Source: Anaerolineae bacterium | Lineage (GTDB): Bacteria; Chloroflexota; Anaerolineae; Anaerolineales; UBA4823 | Direction of reading: 5' to 3' | Length of the DNA stretch: 34,623 nt | NCBI GenBank assembly: GCA_003130835.1 | Contig: QEXX01000127.1 | Location: 1 to 34,623 of the forward strand | Part shown: piece after piece, positions 16,661 through 25,631 of the stretch | How the letters are laid out: every line of letters starts with the position of its first letter | Position numbering within the stretch: the stretch's first letter is position 1 | The notes under the pieces: model-generated | What the model saw: only the letters and a program-made list of their open reading frames with translations | The model's database searches: none | Told to the model about the DNA's origin: nothing | Program-made: the position numbers and the translations under genes

Positions 16661-19189
16661 ATGCAAAAGACGAAAGAATCGATTTTGATACGAATCCTCT
16701 CTTTGCCCAACCTTCAAGGATTAAGGCGGTGGTTGTACCTCCTGCTTGCCGTTGGTTTGGCATTGGGCGGTTGGTTCATGCTCAGCCGTCTATCGCTAGT
16801 GGGAGCGAACGCAGCGAACAGCTCCCAATCCAATGGCGGGCAGACTCACATCTGGCCGACTGAGGTGATTAATAGCCCGATGGCAAGCGGACGATCGTTT
16901 ATCAACATGACCGGGCGAAGCTTGGCTTATTATACGGATAAGGACCATACTCGTCAGCAACTTCATTTGGCGTATGGTGGTAAAAATCTCTATTATGCTA
17001 CGACCACTTGGATCAGCCCAACTTGGAGCGCATGGACGAGCGAGGTGGTTGATCCGGCAGCCGATGTTGGGGAATGGGCATCAATTGCTGTGGATTACCG
17101 TAACCGCCCCCATATCGCCTATTATGATAAAGCAAACGGATGCTTAAAATATGCCGTCAAAGATGTTAGTTGGTCAATAGCTACTTTGGATTGCGATAAT
17201 GTGCTTCTCCCTGTTTCTGAGGAAGAGACATTATCTTTGGCAGAGGATGGAGAAATAGAAATCCAACCGACCATTATCTCGGTTGAGGAAACGATCAATG
17301 GTTTTCCTTTGCGCCAAGAAGAATTGGGTGCGCAGAGTGAAAATTCACTTTTAGCAGAACCTAGCTCAGGATCAGGCAAATATACGTCGATCGCAATTGA
17401 CTCCTATGGACAACCGCATATTAGTTATGCCAAATTCTATCCTCGCTCTGACCGCATCTATCATAAACTAAAGTACATATATTATGACCGCACAATCCCA
17501 GCTTGGAAAATCTATCAGGTAACCCAAGCGGGCTCTGGGGTCGCCTCCCTGAATGAGGGCCTGTTCACCTCTATAGCTATCGACAGCCGTGATCGACCGC
17601 ATATTGCTTTCCTAGATGATGATCACGATAAAGTGCGCTATGTGTTCTCTCCACGAGAAAATAACTGGACATTTAGTTATCCGACCGATGCCGGCATTGG
17701 ACAATATGACAACCTTGGTGGCTGGAATTCGTTGGTTTTACGTCCCGCTGAACCACAAGATAAACCCTACATTGCTTTCTATGATAAAACGCGCGGCGCG
17801 CTCACGATGGCTGAGGGCACCTATAAGACCGACCTCAAGAACTATAACTGGAGCACCTACCGAATTGACAACAACGGCGATGTTGGTTTATTTGCGTCTT
17901 TGGCGATCAAGGACGGCAAGGATTTCGGTATCAGCTATTTTGACGAATCCTGGGATGATTTGCGCTATGCAGAGGGGAATGGCAGCAATTGGGCGGCTAA
18001 GGTTGTCACAGGAACCAACAGCCGCGCCGGCCGTTATACCTCCCTAGTCTTCGATTTCAATCAAAAGCCCCACATCACTTATTTTGATTTTAGCGATGGG
18101 ATGCTCTATGAAGCCTATCAGATCACGACCACTTGGAAGTTCCGTCAGATTGACCTGAGCGATACCCTCGGATCGGCGTCGGTAAGTTTGGATAGCGCTC
18201 GCAATCCGAACGTGCTCTATTACAACAACTTGCTTGGAAGCCTAGAGGTTGCGCGCAGATCGACCCAGTGGACGGCGGATACGGTGATCGCCTCCCGTCT
18301 CTCCATCGATCAACGGGTGGCTTTCCGGGTCGATAGCAGTGGGCGGTCGCATTTAGCCTATTATGACCCGCTCAATCAAGATTTGGTCTATGGCATCAAG
18401 GATGGACTAGCGTGGAACTTTGAAACCATCGACTCGCTGGGAGATGTCGGGCAAAACCCGGCCTTAGCTCTGGATAGCTCCGGTAAACCCTACCTCAGCT
18501 ACTATGATGCAAGCAACGGGCGGATCAAGTTGGCATTCAAAGACAGCAGCAATCAATGGCGGACAGAGGTCTTGAAGGTCGTTGGAGATGCTCGCGGCAG
18601 TTTCTCTTCGATTGCTGTTCATCCAACCAGCGGAGATATCTATGTCAGCTTCTACGATGCCTCTTCTCAAACTCTCCAGCTTGGCTACACTCCGCCAGGC
18701 GATTCCCATAGTTGGAGCCTCACGACCGTTGATGTTACACCGAAAAGTGGTCAACATAACGCTTTAGCCTTGGATGGTAGCAGAAGACCTCGCATTGCCT
18801 ACTTCGAAGCGACCAATCAGGTCCTCAAGTTTGCTGCGGCTGACCGTTCTATCCCGCCCTTTAATTTCACCGTAGATACCGTGGATAACAGCGGTCAGGT
18901 TGGGCAATATTGTTCGCTGGGGATTGATGGAAATGGCTTCTACCACATCAGTTATTACGACGCAGCCAGCCGTGACCTGAAATATGCCTTCTTTGACGGC
19001 ACAACCTGGTCAACCCAAATTGTCGATTTTGCCGGCGAGGTTGGCCTGTGGAGCAGTCTGGTGATTGACCCCAGCACCAATATCCCTCATATCCTGTACT
19101 TCGACAGCACCAACCGTCAATGGAAATACACCATTGACAAACCATGGAAGATCGAAGGGCAGATTTTCTTACCCATCATTAACCGCTAA
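16661..19189 (+). CDS. Large secreted propeller-like repeat protein
   Basis: 842 residues. The N-terminus has basic residues then a hydrophobic helix (about 24-42, LYLLLAVGLALGGWFMLSRL), so it is exported or membrane-anchored. From about residue 75 to 830 it consists of about 14 diverged repeats of 45-65 residues. The core reads like SIAVD..gRPHIAYYD...g.LKYA, for example ASIAVDYRNRPHIAYYDKAN and CSLGIDGNGFYHISYYDAAS. The pattern suggests beta-propeller blades, perhaps two seven-bladed units. It ends in a short hydrophobic tail, FLPIINR. No catalytic motif is visible. The start follows AAGGAG. It is monocistronic, with a strong terminator 20 bases after the stop. Binding of a surface ligand is a guess. 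Confidence 0.8.
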   Translation: MQKTKESILIRILSLPNLQGLRRWLYLLLAVGLALGGWFMLSRLSLVGANAANSSQSNGGQTHIWPTEVINSPMASGRSFINMTGRSLAYYTDKDHTRQQLHLAYGGKNLYYATTTWISPTWSAWTSEVVDPAADVGEWASIAVDYRNRPHIAYYDKANGCLKYAVKDVSWSIATLDCDNVLLPVSEEETLSLAEDGEIEIQPTIISVEETINGFPLRQEELGAQSENSLLAEPSSGSGKYTSIAIDSYGQPHISYAKFYPRSDRIYHKLKYIYYDRTIPAWKIYQVTQAGSGVASLNEGLFTSIAIDSRDRPHIAFLDDDHDKVRYVFSPRENNWTFSYPTDAGIGQYDNLGGWNSLVLRPAEPQDKPYIAFYDKTRGALTMAEGTYKTDLKNYNWSTYRIDNNGDVGLFASLAIKDGKDFGISYFDESWDDLRYAEGNGSNWAAKVVTGTNSRAGRYTSLVFDFNQKPHITYFDFSDGMLYEAYQITTTWKFRQIDLSDTLGSASVSLDSARNPNVLYYNNLLGSLEVARRSTQWTADTVIASRLSIDQRVAFRVDSSGRSHLAYYDPLNQDLVYGIKDGLAWNFETIDSLGDVGQNPALALDSSGKPYLSYYDASNGRIKLAFKDSSNQWRTEVLKVVGDARGSFSSIAVHPTSGDIYVSFYDASSQTLQLGYTPPGDSHSWSLTTVDVTPKSGQHNALALDGSRRPRIAYFEATNQVLKFAAADRSIPPFNFTVDTVDNSGQVGQYCSLGIDGNGFYHISYYDAASRDLKYAFFDGTTWSTQIVDFAGEVGLWSSLVIDPSTNIPHILYFDSTNRQWKYTIDKPWKIEGQIFLPIINR

Positions 19190-19209
19190 GGCACAGGGTT
19201 TGTGCTTAC

Positions 19210-19243
19210 ACTTCCGAAGGGAAAGCTCCCTTCGGAAGTTTTT
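19210..19243 (+). terminator. Rho-independent terminator of the propeller gene
   Basis: The perfect 13-bp stem acttccgaaggga / tcccttcggaagt with a 4-base loop is followed by TTTTT on the plus strand, 20 bases after the stop codon. Confidence 0.92.
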
Positions 19244-19278
19244 AACAAAGAGGGGTAAGTCAAGGTACTTACCCCTCT
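19244..19278 (-). terminator. Probable terminator of the hutU operon
   Basis: The perfect 12-bp stem agaggggtaagt / acttacccctct (19249-19260 and 19267-19278) has a 6-base loop. On the minus strand it is followed by TTTGTT, a weak U-run. It lies 38 bases after the hutU stop and directly abuts the opposing terminator. Confidence 0.72.
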
Positions 19279-19316
19279 GCTTCATTGGAGCGAAGGATAA
19301 TTTCTGGCGAAATCGC

Positions 19317-20963
19317 TCACTTCAGCATGGGCATCTTAATGCCATGCTTTTTGGCAAAATCGATAGCGAGTTCATATCCGGCATCAGCGTGACGCACCAC
19401 CCCCATGCCGGGATCGGTTGTCAATACCCGTTCAAGGCGTTTTGCAGCTTCGGGCGTGCCATCTGCGACAATGACTTGTCCGGCGTGTTGGCTAAAGCCG
19501 ATTCCGACGCCACCGCCATGATGGAAAGACACCCAAGTCGCGCCGCCAACCGCGTTGATCAGGGCGTTCAAGATCGGCCAGTCGGAAACAGCATCGCTGC
19601 CATCTTTCATCCCTTCAGTTTCGCGGTTGGGTGAGGCGACCGAGCCGGCGTCTAAATGATCCCGCCCGATCACGATGGGAGCCTGCAATTGCCCTTTGGC
19701 GACCATTTCGTTGAACTTTAAGCCAGCTTTGGCGCGTTCACCATATCCCAACCAGCAGATGCGTGCCGGCAAACCTTGGAAAGGCACCTTTTCACGTGCC
19801 ATTTTCAGCCAGCGATGCAGATGTTCTTCTTCGGGGAATAGTTCCATTACCGCTTCATCCGTGCGATAGATGTCTTCGGGATCACCAGACAGCGCCACCC
19901 AGCGGAATGGCCCCTTACCTTGGCAGAAAAGCGGCCGAATGTAGGCTGGCACAAAGCCCGGAAATTCAAAGGCATCGCTGACGCCCCAATCGTAGGCTCG
20001 CTGGCGAAGATTGTTGCCGTAGTCAAACACCTCGGCGCCTTTGCGCTTGAATTCCAGCATGGCTTGGACATGCCGCGCCATTGACTCCATGGAGCGCTTT
20101 TCGTATTCTTTGGGATCACGACGCCGCAACTCTTCGGCAGCAGTGACGCTAAGCCCGCTAGGGACATACATGAGGACATCGTGGGCTGGGGTTTGATCGG
20201 TAACTACATCGGGAGTCACGCCGCGGATCACGAGTTCATTGTAGATATCGGAAGCATTGCCGATTAACCCCACCGATTTAGGGATTTCTTTGGCAACGCA
20301 TTCTTCTACAATGGTCATGGCTTCTTCAAGTGTATCGACAACGGTATCCACATACCCAATTTCCAGGCGGCGTTTGGCACGTTGTGGATCGACTTCGACG
20401 ATTAAGCCTACCCCTTCATTCATCGTGATGGCTAATGGCTGAGCGCCACCCATCCCACCTAGGCCGGCTGTTAAAACGAACTTGCCTTTTAGCGAACGCC
20501 AACCCCGCTGTTTGGCAAGGGCAGCGAGAGTCTCATAAGTGCCTTGTAAAATGCCTTGGGTGCCGATGTAAATCCAAGAGCCGGCTGTCATTTGTCCGAA
20601 CATCATCAAGCCTTGGGCAACTAATTGATCGAAGTGCTCTTGCGTTGCCCAATGGGGCACGAGGTTGGAGTTGGCAATTAGAACCCTTGGCGCGTCTGGA
20701 TGGGTTTTGAAGATCACAACCGGCTTGCCGGATTGTACGAGGAGGGTTTCATCGTTTTCAAGATTTCGCAACGACTCCAGAATGGCATCGAAACATTCCC
20801 AATTGCGGGCAGCTTGACCCCGGCCGCCGTAGACCACCAAGTCTTCGGGGCGCTCTGCTACTTCGGGATCAAGATTGTTTTGGATCATGCGATAGGCTGC
20901 TTCGGCCAGCCAAGACTTGCAGGTTAATTGCGTACCTCGTGGTGCACGAATGACTCTTTTCAT
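19317..20963 (-). CDS. hutU: Urocanate hydratase (urocanase)
   Basis: 548 residues, the usual length. It converts urocanate to 4-imidazolone-5-propanoate, the second step of histidine breakdown, in the cytoplasm with tightly bound NAD+. Diagnostic stretches are [14 protein letters not shown] (45-58), [16 protein letters not shown], the NAD-binding [11 protein letters not shown] (about 166-176), and [12 protein letters not shown] with C403 as the equivalent of the active-site cysteine. [17 protein letters not shown] is also present. A clear AAGGAGGC ribosome site precedes the ATG. It is the last gene of the operon, 22 bases after livF. No hutH, hutI or formiminoglutamate gene is adjacent, so the remaining pathway would be elsewhere or the operon serves urocanate itself. 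Confidence 0.97.
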   Translation of the reverse strand: MKRVIRAPRGTQLTCKSWLAEAAYRMIQNNLDPEVAERPEDLVVYGGRGQAARNWECFDAILESLRNLENDETLLVQSGKPVVIFKTHPDAPRVLIANSNLVPHWATQEHFDQLVAQGLMMFGQMTAGSWIYIGTQGILQGTYETLAALAKQRGWRSLKGKFVLTAGLGGMGGAQPLAITMNEGVGLIVEVDPQRAKRRLEIGYVDTVVDTLEEAMTIVEECVAKEIPKSVGLIGNASDIYNELVIRGVTPDVVTDQTPAHDVLMYVPSGLSVTAAEELRRRDPKEYEKRSMESMARHVQAMLEFKRKGAEVFDYGNNLRQRAYDWGVSDAFEFPGFVPAYIRPLFCQGKGPFRWVALSGDPEDIYRTDEAVMELFPEEEHLHRWLKMAREKVPFQGLPARICWLGYGERAKAGLKFNEMVAKGQLQAPIVIGRDHLDAGSVASPNRETEGMKDGSDAVSDWPILNALINAVGGATWVSFHHGGGVGIGFSQHAGQVIVADGTPEAAKRLERVLTTDPGMGVVRHADAGYELAIDFAKKHGIKMPMLK

Positions 20964-20985
20964 CTTGCCTCCTTATCAAAGTGAT

Positions 20986-21687
20986 TTATCCGCCCAAGTA
21001 GGCAGCTTTAACCAGAGGATTATCGGCTAATTCTTGTGCTTTTCCTTCCAAGACGATATGTCCGTTCTCCAAAACATAGGCGCGGTGAACGATTTTGAGC
21101 GCCTCAAAGGCGTTTTGCTCGACCAATAAGACGCTGACCTGATGTTGTGGTAATTCCTGTATCACTTGAAAGACGCGTTTGACCAAGATGGGCATTAGCC
21201 CCATCGATACCTCATCAATCAGCAATAAACGGGGATTCGACATCATGGCTCTGCCAATTGCGAGCATTTGTTGTTCACCGCCACTGAGGGTTTTGGCGAT
21301 TTGTTTGCGCCGCTCGGCTAAGATCGGGAAGAGGTTAAAGACGACTTCCATTTGTTTTTTTGTCTCTTGTTCTTCCCGCAAGTAAGCTCCTAACCGCAAG
21401 TTATCCTCCACACTAAGCTCGCGGAATAATCTTCCGCTTTCGGGGACAATAGCCAATCCTCTTTTGACCCTCTCCCACGCCGGTAAGGCGTTGATCACCT
21501 CGCCATTAAGTCTGCATTCACCTTTTGCAGGTCTTGCCCATCCGATGATGGTTTTGATCAGCGTGCTTTTTCCCGCTCCGTTGGCGCCTAAAACAGCCAC
21601 GATCTCGCTTTCGCCCACATCTAACGAGACACCATGCAGGACTTCGATTTGACCGTAACGCACATACAGATTTTCGATCGTGAGCAT
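20986..21687 (-). CDS. livF: Branched-chain-amino-acid-type ABC transporter ATPase (LivF)
   Basis: 233 residues, a compact LivF-type ATPase. Walker A is GANGAGKST, the LivF-specific region is GLAIVPESGRLFRELSVEDN, the signature is LSGGEQQMLAIGRAMM, Walker B is LLLIDEVSMGL and the switch is LLVEQNAFEAL. All catalytic motifs are intact. It powers import together with the LivG-type ATPase encoded 3 bases upstream. Its location between livG and hutU ties this importer to urocanate or histidine rather than to branched-chain amino acids; that is inference. Confidence 0.92.
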   Translation of the reverse strand: MLTIENLYVRYGQIEVLHGVSLDVGESEIVAVLGANGAGKSTLIKTIIGWARPAKGECRLNGEVINALPAWERVKRGLAIVPESGRLFRELSVEDNLRLGAYLREEQETKKQMEVVFNLFPILAERRKQIAKTLSGGEQQMLAIGRAMMSNPRLLLIDEVSMGLMPILVKRVFQVIQELPQHQVSVLLVEQNAFEALKIVHRAYVLENGHIVLEGKAQELADNPLVKAAYLGG

Positions 21688-21690
21688 ACT

Positions 21691-22431
21691 TTACTCCTGT
21701 CCGAGGTAGGCGTTGATCACTTTTTCGTTGTTTTGAATTTCAGTCGGGTTGCCCTGAGCGATGATCTCGCCTTGCGCAAGGACAACAATGCGGTGGCATA
21801 AATTCATCGCAAAGCGCATGTTGTGCTCGATGAGAATGATATGAAGGCCCTGCGCATACAAATCACGAACGAGAGCAGCTAATTCTTCCGCTTCTTGGGC
21901 AACCAAGCCGGCCGCTGGCTCATCAAGCAGCAACAATTTCGGATGAGTGGCTAGGGCACGGGCGATCTCCAACCGCCGCAGCAAGCCAATGGGCAGCTTT
22001 GCAGCCTGAGCGGAGCGGTAATCCGTCAAATGCACTTTGGCTAAGATCTGCTCGACTTGGTCTAAATTCGAGCGCGTGCGATAGCGTTGGTAAAGGGCAG
22101 CCGATGTGGGGTAATAGGGCATCCCTAAGCCAACTAGCACATTTTCCTCGACAGTTAGGGAAGCAAAGGGTTTTACAATTTGGAAGGTGCGGGCTAATCC
22201 TAAACGCACGGTTTGATCGGCGCGCAGGCGATGGATGGCTTTTCCGTTAAAGCGCACCTCGCCACTGGTTGGGACGATGAACCCGGAAATCACATTGAAC
22301 AAGGTCGTTTTGCCCGCCCCATTTGGGCCGATCAATCCTAGGATTTCATCATGGGTATCGAAAGTGACGTCTTTGAGAGCTTGCAAACCTCCGAACCAAT
22401 GGGAGACTGAGCGAATTTCAAGTTGGCTCAT
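21691..22431 (-). CDS. livG: Branched-chain-amino-acid-type ABC transporter ATPase (LivG)
   Basis: 246 residues. Walker A is GPNGAGKTT, and GLARTFQIVKPFASLTVEEN holds the Q-loop. Walker B is LLLLDEPAAGL and the switch His lies in ILIEHNMRFAM. The signature region reads LPIGLLRRLEIARAL, where LivG proteins usually have a Tyr-Gly followed by a polar pair ending in Gln, so the C-loop here is atypical. Its ATG overlaps the livM stop by four bases (ATGA), and AAAGGAGG lies in front. It forms a heterodimer with LivF. Confidence 0.92.
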   Translation of the reverse strand: MSQLEIRSVSHWFGGLQALKDVTFDTHDEILGLIGPNGAGKTTLFNVISGFIVPTSGEVRFNGKAIHRLRADQTVRLGLARTFQIVKPFASLTVEENVLVGLGMPYYPTSAALYQRYRTRSNLDQVEQILAKVHLTDYRSAQAAKLPIGLLRRLEIARALATHPKLLLLDEPAAGLVAQEAEELAALVRDLYAQGLHIILIEHNMRFAMNLCHRIVVLAQGEIIAQGNPTEIQNNEKVINAYLGQE

Positions 22432-23339
22432 CTTACGTCCTCCTTTGCGCTACGGGCAGAGGATCGAAACCAGCGCGTAAGGTGTTGCCATAACCAACTG
22501 TCATTTCCCAATAGTCCCATTGGTTGGAAAAGCATCATCAACACCAATAAGGCTCCGTAAAAAGTAAAGCGATAATCTTGGATAAAACGCAACAGTTCTG
22601 GGATTAGGCGTAAAAGAATCGCGCCAACGATTGGGCCGCGCAGGGTGCCGATACCGCCGAAGATGACCATGGATAACATGCCGATCGATTCGACAAAGAC
22701 GAAGTTATCGGGGAAGACACTGCCCAAAAAATGCGCATATAAAGAACCAACCCCTCCAGCCAGAGCAGCACTAATTCCAAAGGCGTAGATTTTATAGCGC
22801 GCCGGATTGACACCCAGAGAAGCTGCAGCCTCCTCATCGTTACGGATGGTTTGGAAGGCGAGGCCACTCCAAGTTTTTGAGAGGTACCAGCAGATCCAGA
22901 GCGTGAAGAGAGCATAAGCCGTAGTCAGCAATAAGTAGGGCACACCACCCCGAAAGGTAATTCCAAACAAGCTTGGAGCAGGAATGTTCACCAAGCCCAT
23001 TGCGCCGCCGAAGAAATCAACGTACTTGAAAACCGAAACGACCACAAAGTTAATCCCCATCGTGGCTAAGACCAAAAAATCGTGTCGCACGCGCAGGCTC
23101 GGTAATCCTAAAATTGTGCCAATCAGACCGGTAAGGACAATGGCAGCTAGGAAGGCTAACCAAAAAGGTACTTCATACCGTAACGTGAGCACAGCAGACG
23201 TATAAGCCCCGATGCCCAAGAAGGCTGCGTGCCCGAGTGAGACCTGACCGGCGTAGCCGGTCAAAATGTTCAAGCTCAGGGCGAGAGAAATATACATTGC
23301 GGTAAAGGTTAGAATTGTCAAGAAATATCCGCTAGCCAT
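22428..23339 (-). CDS. livM: Branched-chain-amino-acid-type ABC transporter permease (LivM)
   Basis: About 303 residues from the ATG at 23339; a GTG nine bases earlier overlaps the livH stop but has no properly spaced ribosome site, whereas GGGAG lies 8 bases before the ATG. There are multiple hydrophobic helices. The LivM pattern includes ALSLNILTGYAGQVSLGHAA near the N-terminus and the cytoplasmic loop TIRNDEEAAASLGVNPARYK, which contacts the ATPases. MVIFGGIGTLRGPIVGAILL is also typical. It pairs with LivH as the membrane channel. Confidence 0.92.
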   Translation of the reverse strand: MASGYFLTILTFTAMYISLALSLNILTGYAGQVSLGHAAFLGIGAYTSAVLTLRYEVPFWLAFLAAIVLTGLIGTILGLPSLRVRHDFLVLATMGINFVVVSVFKYVDFFGGAMGLVNIPAPSLFGITFRGGVPYLLLTTAYALFTLWICWYLSKTWSGLAFQTIRNDEEAAASLGVNPARYKIYAFGISAALAGGVGSLYAHFLGSVFPDNFVFVESIGMLSMVIFGGIGTLRGPIVGAILLRLIPELLRFIQDYRFTFYGALLVLMMLFQPMGLLGNDSWLWQHLTRWFRSSARSAKEDVR

Positions 23340-23344
23340 TTTTT

Positions 23345-24214
23345 TCACTCCCGTCCGAGCAGACCATTGGGTCGGAACATCAACATCAAGATCAGGACTA
23401 GAAATGCAATGGAGTCGCGAGGTAGGACATATCCTATCGAGGCAACCAGAAAGTTTTCGACAATTGCCAGGATTAAGCTGGCGAGAATTGCGCCGGGTAG
23501 GCTTCCCATCCCCCCTAAAACGATGATAATAAAGGCTTTATAAGAGGGCAAATCTCCCATTGTCGCAAAAACGCTGTTGTTATACACCCCAACGAGGACG
23601 CCGGCTGCTCCAGCCAAAGCTGAACCGAGGAAGAAGTTTGCTGCGATGGATTGATTGAGGTTGACGCCCACTGCTGAAGCCATGTCGCGATCCATTGAGG
23701 CGGCTTGCCAGGACAAACCGAGTTTTGTGCGGGTGAGGATCACGTAAACAATTGCTAGAAGGATGACTGTTACCAGCAGGATCAAAACTTGCTTGGCAGT
23801 GAAGGAAAAAAGAGCGGTTTTGACAGCCGGCAATCCGGCGCCGCCAGCCGGGAAAGCCCGTTGATACGCACCCATCAGAAAGGGTTTTTGTAACAAGTCG
23901 GTAAACATAACAAACATTCCAACGCTGGCTATGAGCGGCACGGTTCTGGGGGAGTTCAACAAATAAAAATAAGTGGAGCGGTAAATCAAAACCCCAAAAA
24001 TGCCGCTGACGAACATGGCGATTGCCAAAGCTACCCAAAAATTTCCCAGCCGAGTAAACGCCAAGACACCGACAAATGCCCCGACCGTATAAACGCTGGC
24101 ATGGGCGATGTGTAATACCTTTAGGACGCCATAGACCATGGTTAGCCCGGCGGCCATAAGGATATAAGTGCACGCGAGAATTAGGGCATTTGATAAATTT
24201 TGCAGGAGTAGCAT
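23345..24214 (-). CDS. livH: Branched-chain-amino-acid-type ABC transporter permease (LivH)
   Basis: About 289 residues starting MLLLQNLSNALILAC. The frame continues up to an ATG at 24247, but that codon lies inside the 14-bp hairpin. The ATG at 24214 has GGAGG five bases ahead and starts at the first helix, so it is preferred. Family features are TMVYGVLKVLHIAHASVYTV, the ATPase-contact loop ASMDRDMASAVGVNLNQSI, and IIIVLGGMGSLPGAILASLI. It is translationally coupled to livM. Confidence 0.92.
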   Translation of the reverse strand: MLLLQNLSNALILACTYILMAAGLTMVYGVLKVLHIAHASVYTVGAFVGVLAFTRLGNFWVALAIAMFVSGIFGVLIYRSTYFYLLNSPRTVPLIASVGMFVMFTDLLQKPFLMGAYQRAFPAGGAGLPAVKTALFSFTAKQVLILLVTVILLAIVYVILTRTKLGLSWQAASMDRDMASAVGVNLNQSIAANFFLGSALAGAAGVLVGVYNNSVFATMGDLPSYKAFIIIVLGGMGSLPGAILASLILAIVENFLVASIGYVLPRDSIAFLVLILMLMFRPNGLLGRE

Positions 24215-24231
24215 AAGGCCTCCGTATAAAG

Positions 24232-24263
24232 ATAAGGGGGCAGTCACTCGACTGCCCCCTTAT
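24232..24263 (-). other. Perfect 14-bp intercistronic hairpin after the binding-protein gene of the hut-type operon
   Basis: The arms ataagggggcagtc and gactgcccccttat are exact reverse complements around a 4-base loop. The hairpin lies 9 bases after the binding-protein stop and before livH. The minus strand continues CTTTATACGG, which is no real U-tract, so it probably limits 3' decay or gives partial termination rather than a full stop. Confidence 0.8.
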
Positions 24264-24272
24264 GGCATAGGT

Positions 24273-25571
24273 TTAGGGTTTAACAAGCGCCTCGTCGGTG
24301 AATTCGTGGTACAGATGGAAAGCTCCATCGCGGACAATTTGCGAGCTAATCGGACGCACCACCTCTCGTTCAGGTGTGTAATACCAGAAAGGACCGCTGG
24401 CGACGTCTTCAAAGTTTTTCAGCTCGGAGATGGCTTTCACAATGGCTTGCGGATCGGTGGAGCCGGCGGTGTTGATGGCATAGGCAAGCACCATGACGGC
24501 ATCGAAGGCAGAAGCGCCGACCATATCCGCTTTTTCACCATAAGTAGCTTCGTATTGTTCAAGGAATAAGCGCGTCATCGGCCGTTCCGAGTCGCGATTT
24601 AGGTCGGTAGTAATAATCACTCCCTCGGCAGCTTCACCGGCTAGCTCAATAAACTTAGGTGAGTCGTAGCCCTCTTGACCGATGATGGGGATTTCTAAGC
24701 CTTCGTCGCGAGCTTGGCTGACCAAGTTGGCTGCTTCGTTGTAATAGCCGGTGGCATAGACCACTTCTGCACCGGAAGCTTTGATTTTGCCGATGATTGG
24801 ACGGAATTCAGTTTCGCCGAGCGGATACTTTTCCTCGAGCACAATTTCTAAACCGATCTCTGCTGCGTGCTGTTTGAAGCCCTCAGTCAGAGAAATGCCA
24901 AAGTCGTTATCGATGGTAAGAATAGCCACCTTTTTGAGGTTCATCACCTTGCCAACCAATTCTGCACCAACCCGCCCTTGGGTGGTTGCCAGGGTGCCGA
25001 TGCGATAAATCATATTTCCGGTTTTGGTGATTTCAGGGTGAATAGCGTAGGCTGAGAGCATCGGAATGCCGGCTTCCTGGAAGATGGGGGCGGCTGCTCG
25101 GGTTGCGCCAGAGTAAGAGCCAGAAATGGCGGCGACCACTTTATCTTGCTCGATCAATTTCCGGGCGATCGCCGAAGCCTGATCGGGTTTGGCAGCATCG
25201 TCATAATAGACAAGCTCTAACGGGCGCCCCAAAACACCCCCGCGTTCGTTGACGATCTTGACGGCAAGTTGGGCAGACTGCAATGCACTGGTGCCATCTG
25301 CGGCTGCAAAACCGGTGGTCGGTGAGAAGAACCCGATCTTAATTGGTTCACCAGAGGGAGCAGCAGGTTCTTCCGCTGGAGCTTCGGTAGCTTGGGGCGC
25401 TTCGGTTTCTAGCGGCGCTTCTGTCATGGCTGGAGCTTCAGTCACCTCAGGGGCTTGTGGCTGGGCTGGTTGCTCAACCGCTGGGGTAGGGGTGGGTTGC
25501 GAGGCGCAACCTGCCAAAATCAGGCTGAGGATGGTAAGGGCGACGAACAAAGAAGAGAGTTTGATTTTCAT
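24273..25571 (-). CDS. ABC transporter substrate-binding lipoprotein, branched-chain-amino-acid/amide type
   Basis: 432 residues. It has a signal peptide with lipobox LAGC, then a 45-residue low-complexity linker with repeated TEAP units, then a periplasmic-binding fold of the LivJ/LivK (type I) class beginning IKIGFFSPTTGFAAADG. Further family stretches are GGVLGRPLELVYYDDAAKPD, AISGSYSGATRAAAP and GQEGYDSPKFIELAGEAAEG. It would be lipid-anchored outside the membrane and pass ligand to LivHM. A strong AAGGAGG site lies before the ATG. Given hutU in the same operon, histidine, urocanate or another imidazole compound is a plausible ligand; the sequence does not prove it. Confidence 0.9.
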   Translation of the reverse strand: MKIKLSSLFVALTILSLILAGCASQPTPTPAVEQPAQPQAPEVTEAPAMTEAPLETEAPQATEAPAEEPAAPSGEPIKIGFFSPTTGFAAADGTSALQSAQLAVKIVNERGGVLGRPLELVYYDDAAKPDQASAIARKLIEQDKVVAAISGSYSGATRAAAPIFQEAGIPMLSAYAIHPEITKTGNMIYRIGTLATTQGRVGAELVGKVMNLKKVAILTIDNDFGISLTEGFKQHAAEIGLEIVLEEKYPLGETEFRPIIGKIKASGAEVVYATGYYNEAANLVSQARDEGLEIPIIGQEGYDSPKFIELAGEAAEGVIITTDLNRDSERPMTRLFLEQYEATYGEKADMVGASAFDAVMVLAYAINTAGSTDPQAIVKAISELKNFEDVASGPFWYYTPEREVVRPISSQIVRDGAFHLYHEFTDEALVKP

Positions 25572-25631
25572 GGCTACCTCCTTATTGATGGGTGAATTGG
25601 GATGCTGTTGGGTTAAGCGAAAAACGGAAGC

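Noticed and set aside
19065-19634. 189-codon plus-strand frame across the propeller gene end, both terminators and the end of hutU
   Set aside because: It crosses two strong hairpins and lies antisense to the conserved hutU C-terminus; the protein has no family features.
24214-24247. Upstream ATG at 24247 as livH start
   Set aside because: It lies inside the 14-bp hairpin and lacks a ribosome site, while the ATG at 24214 has GGAGG in front.
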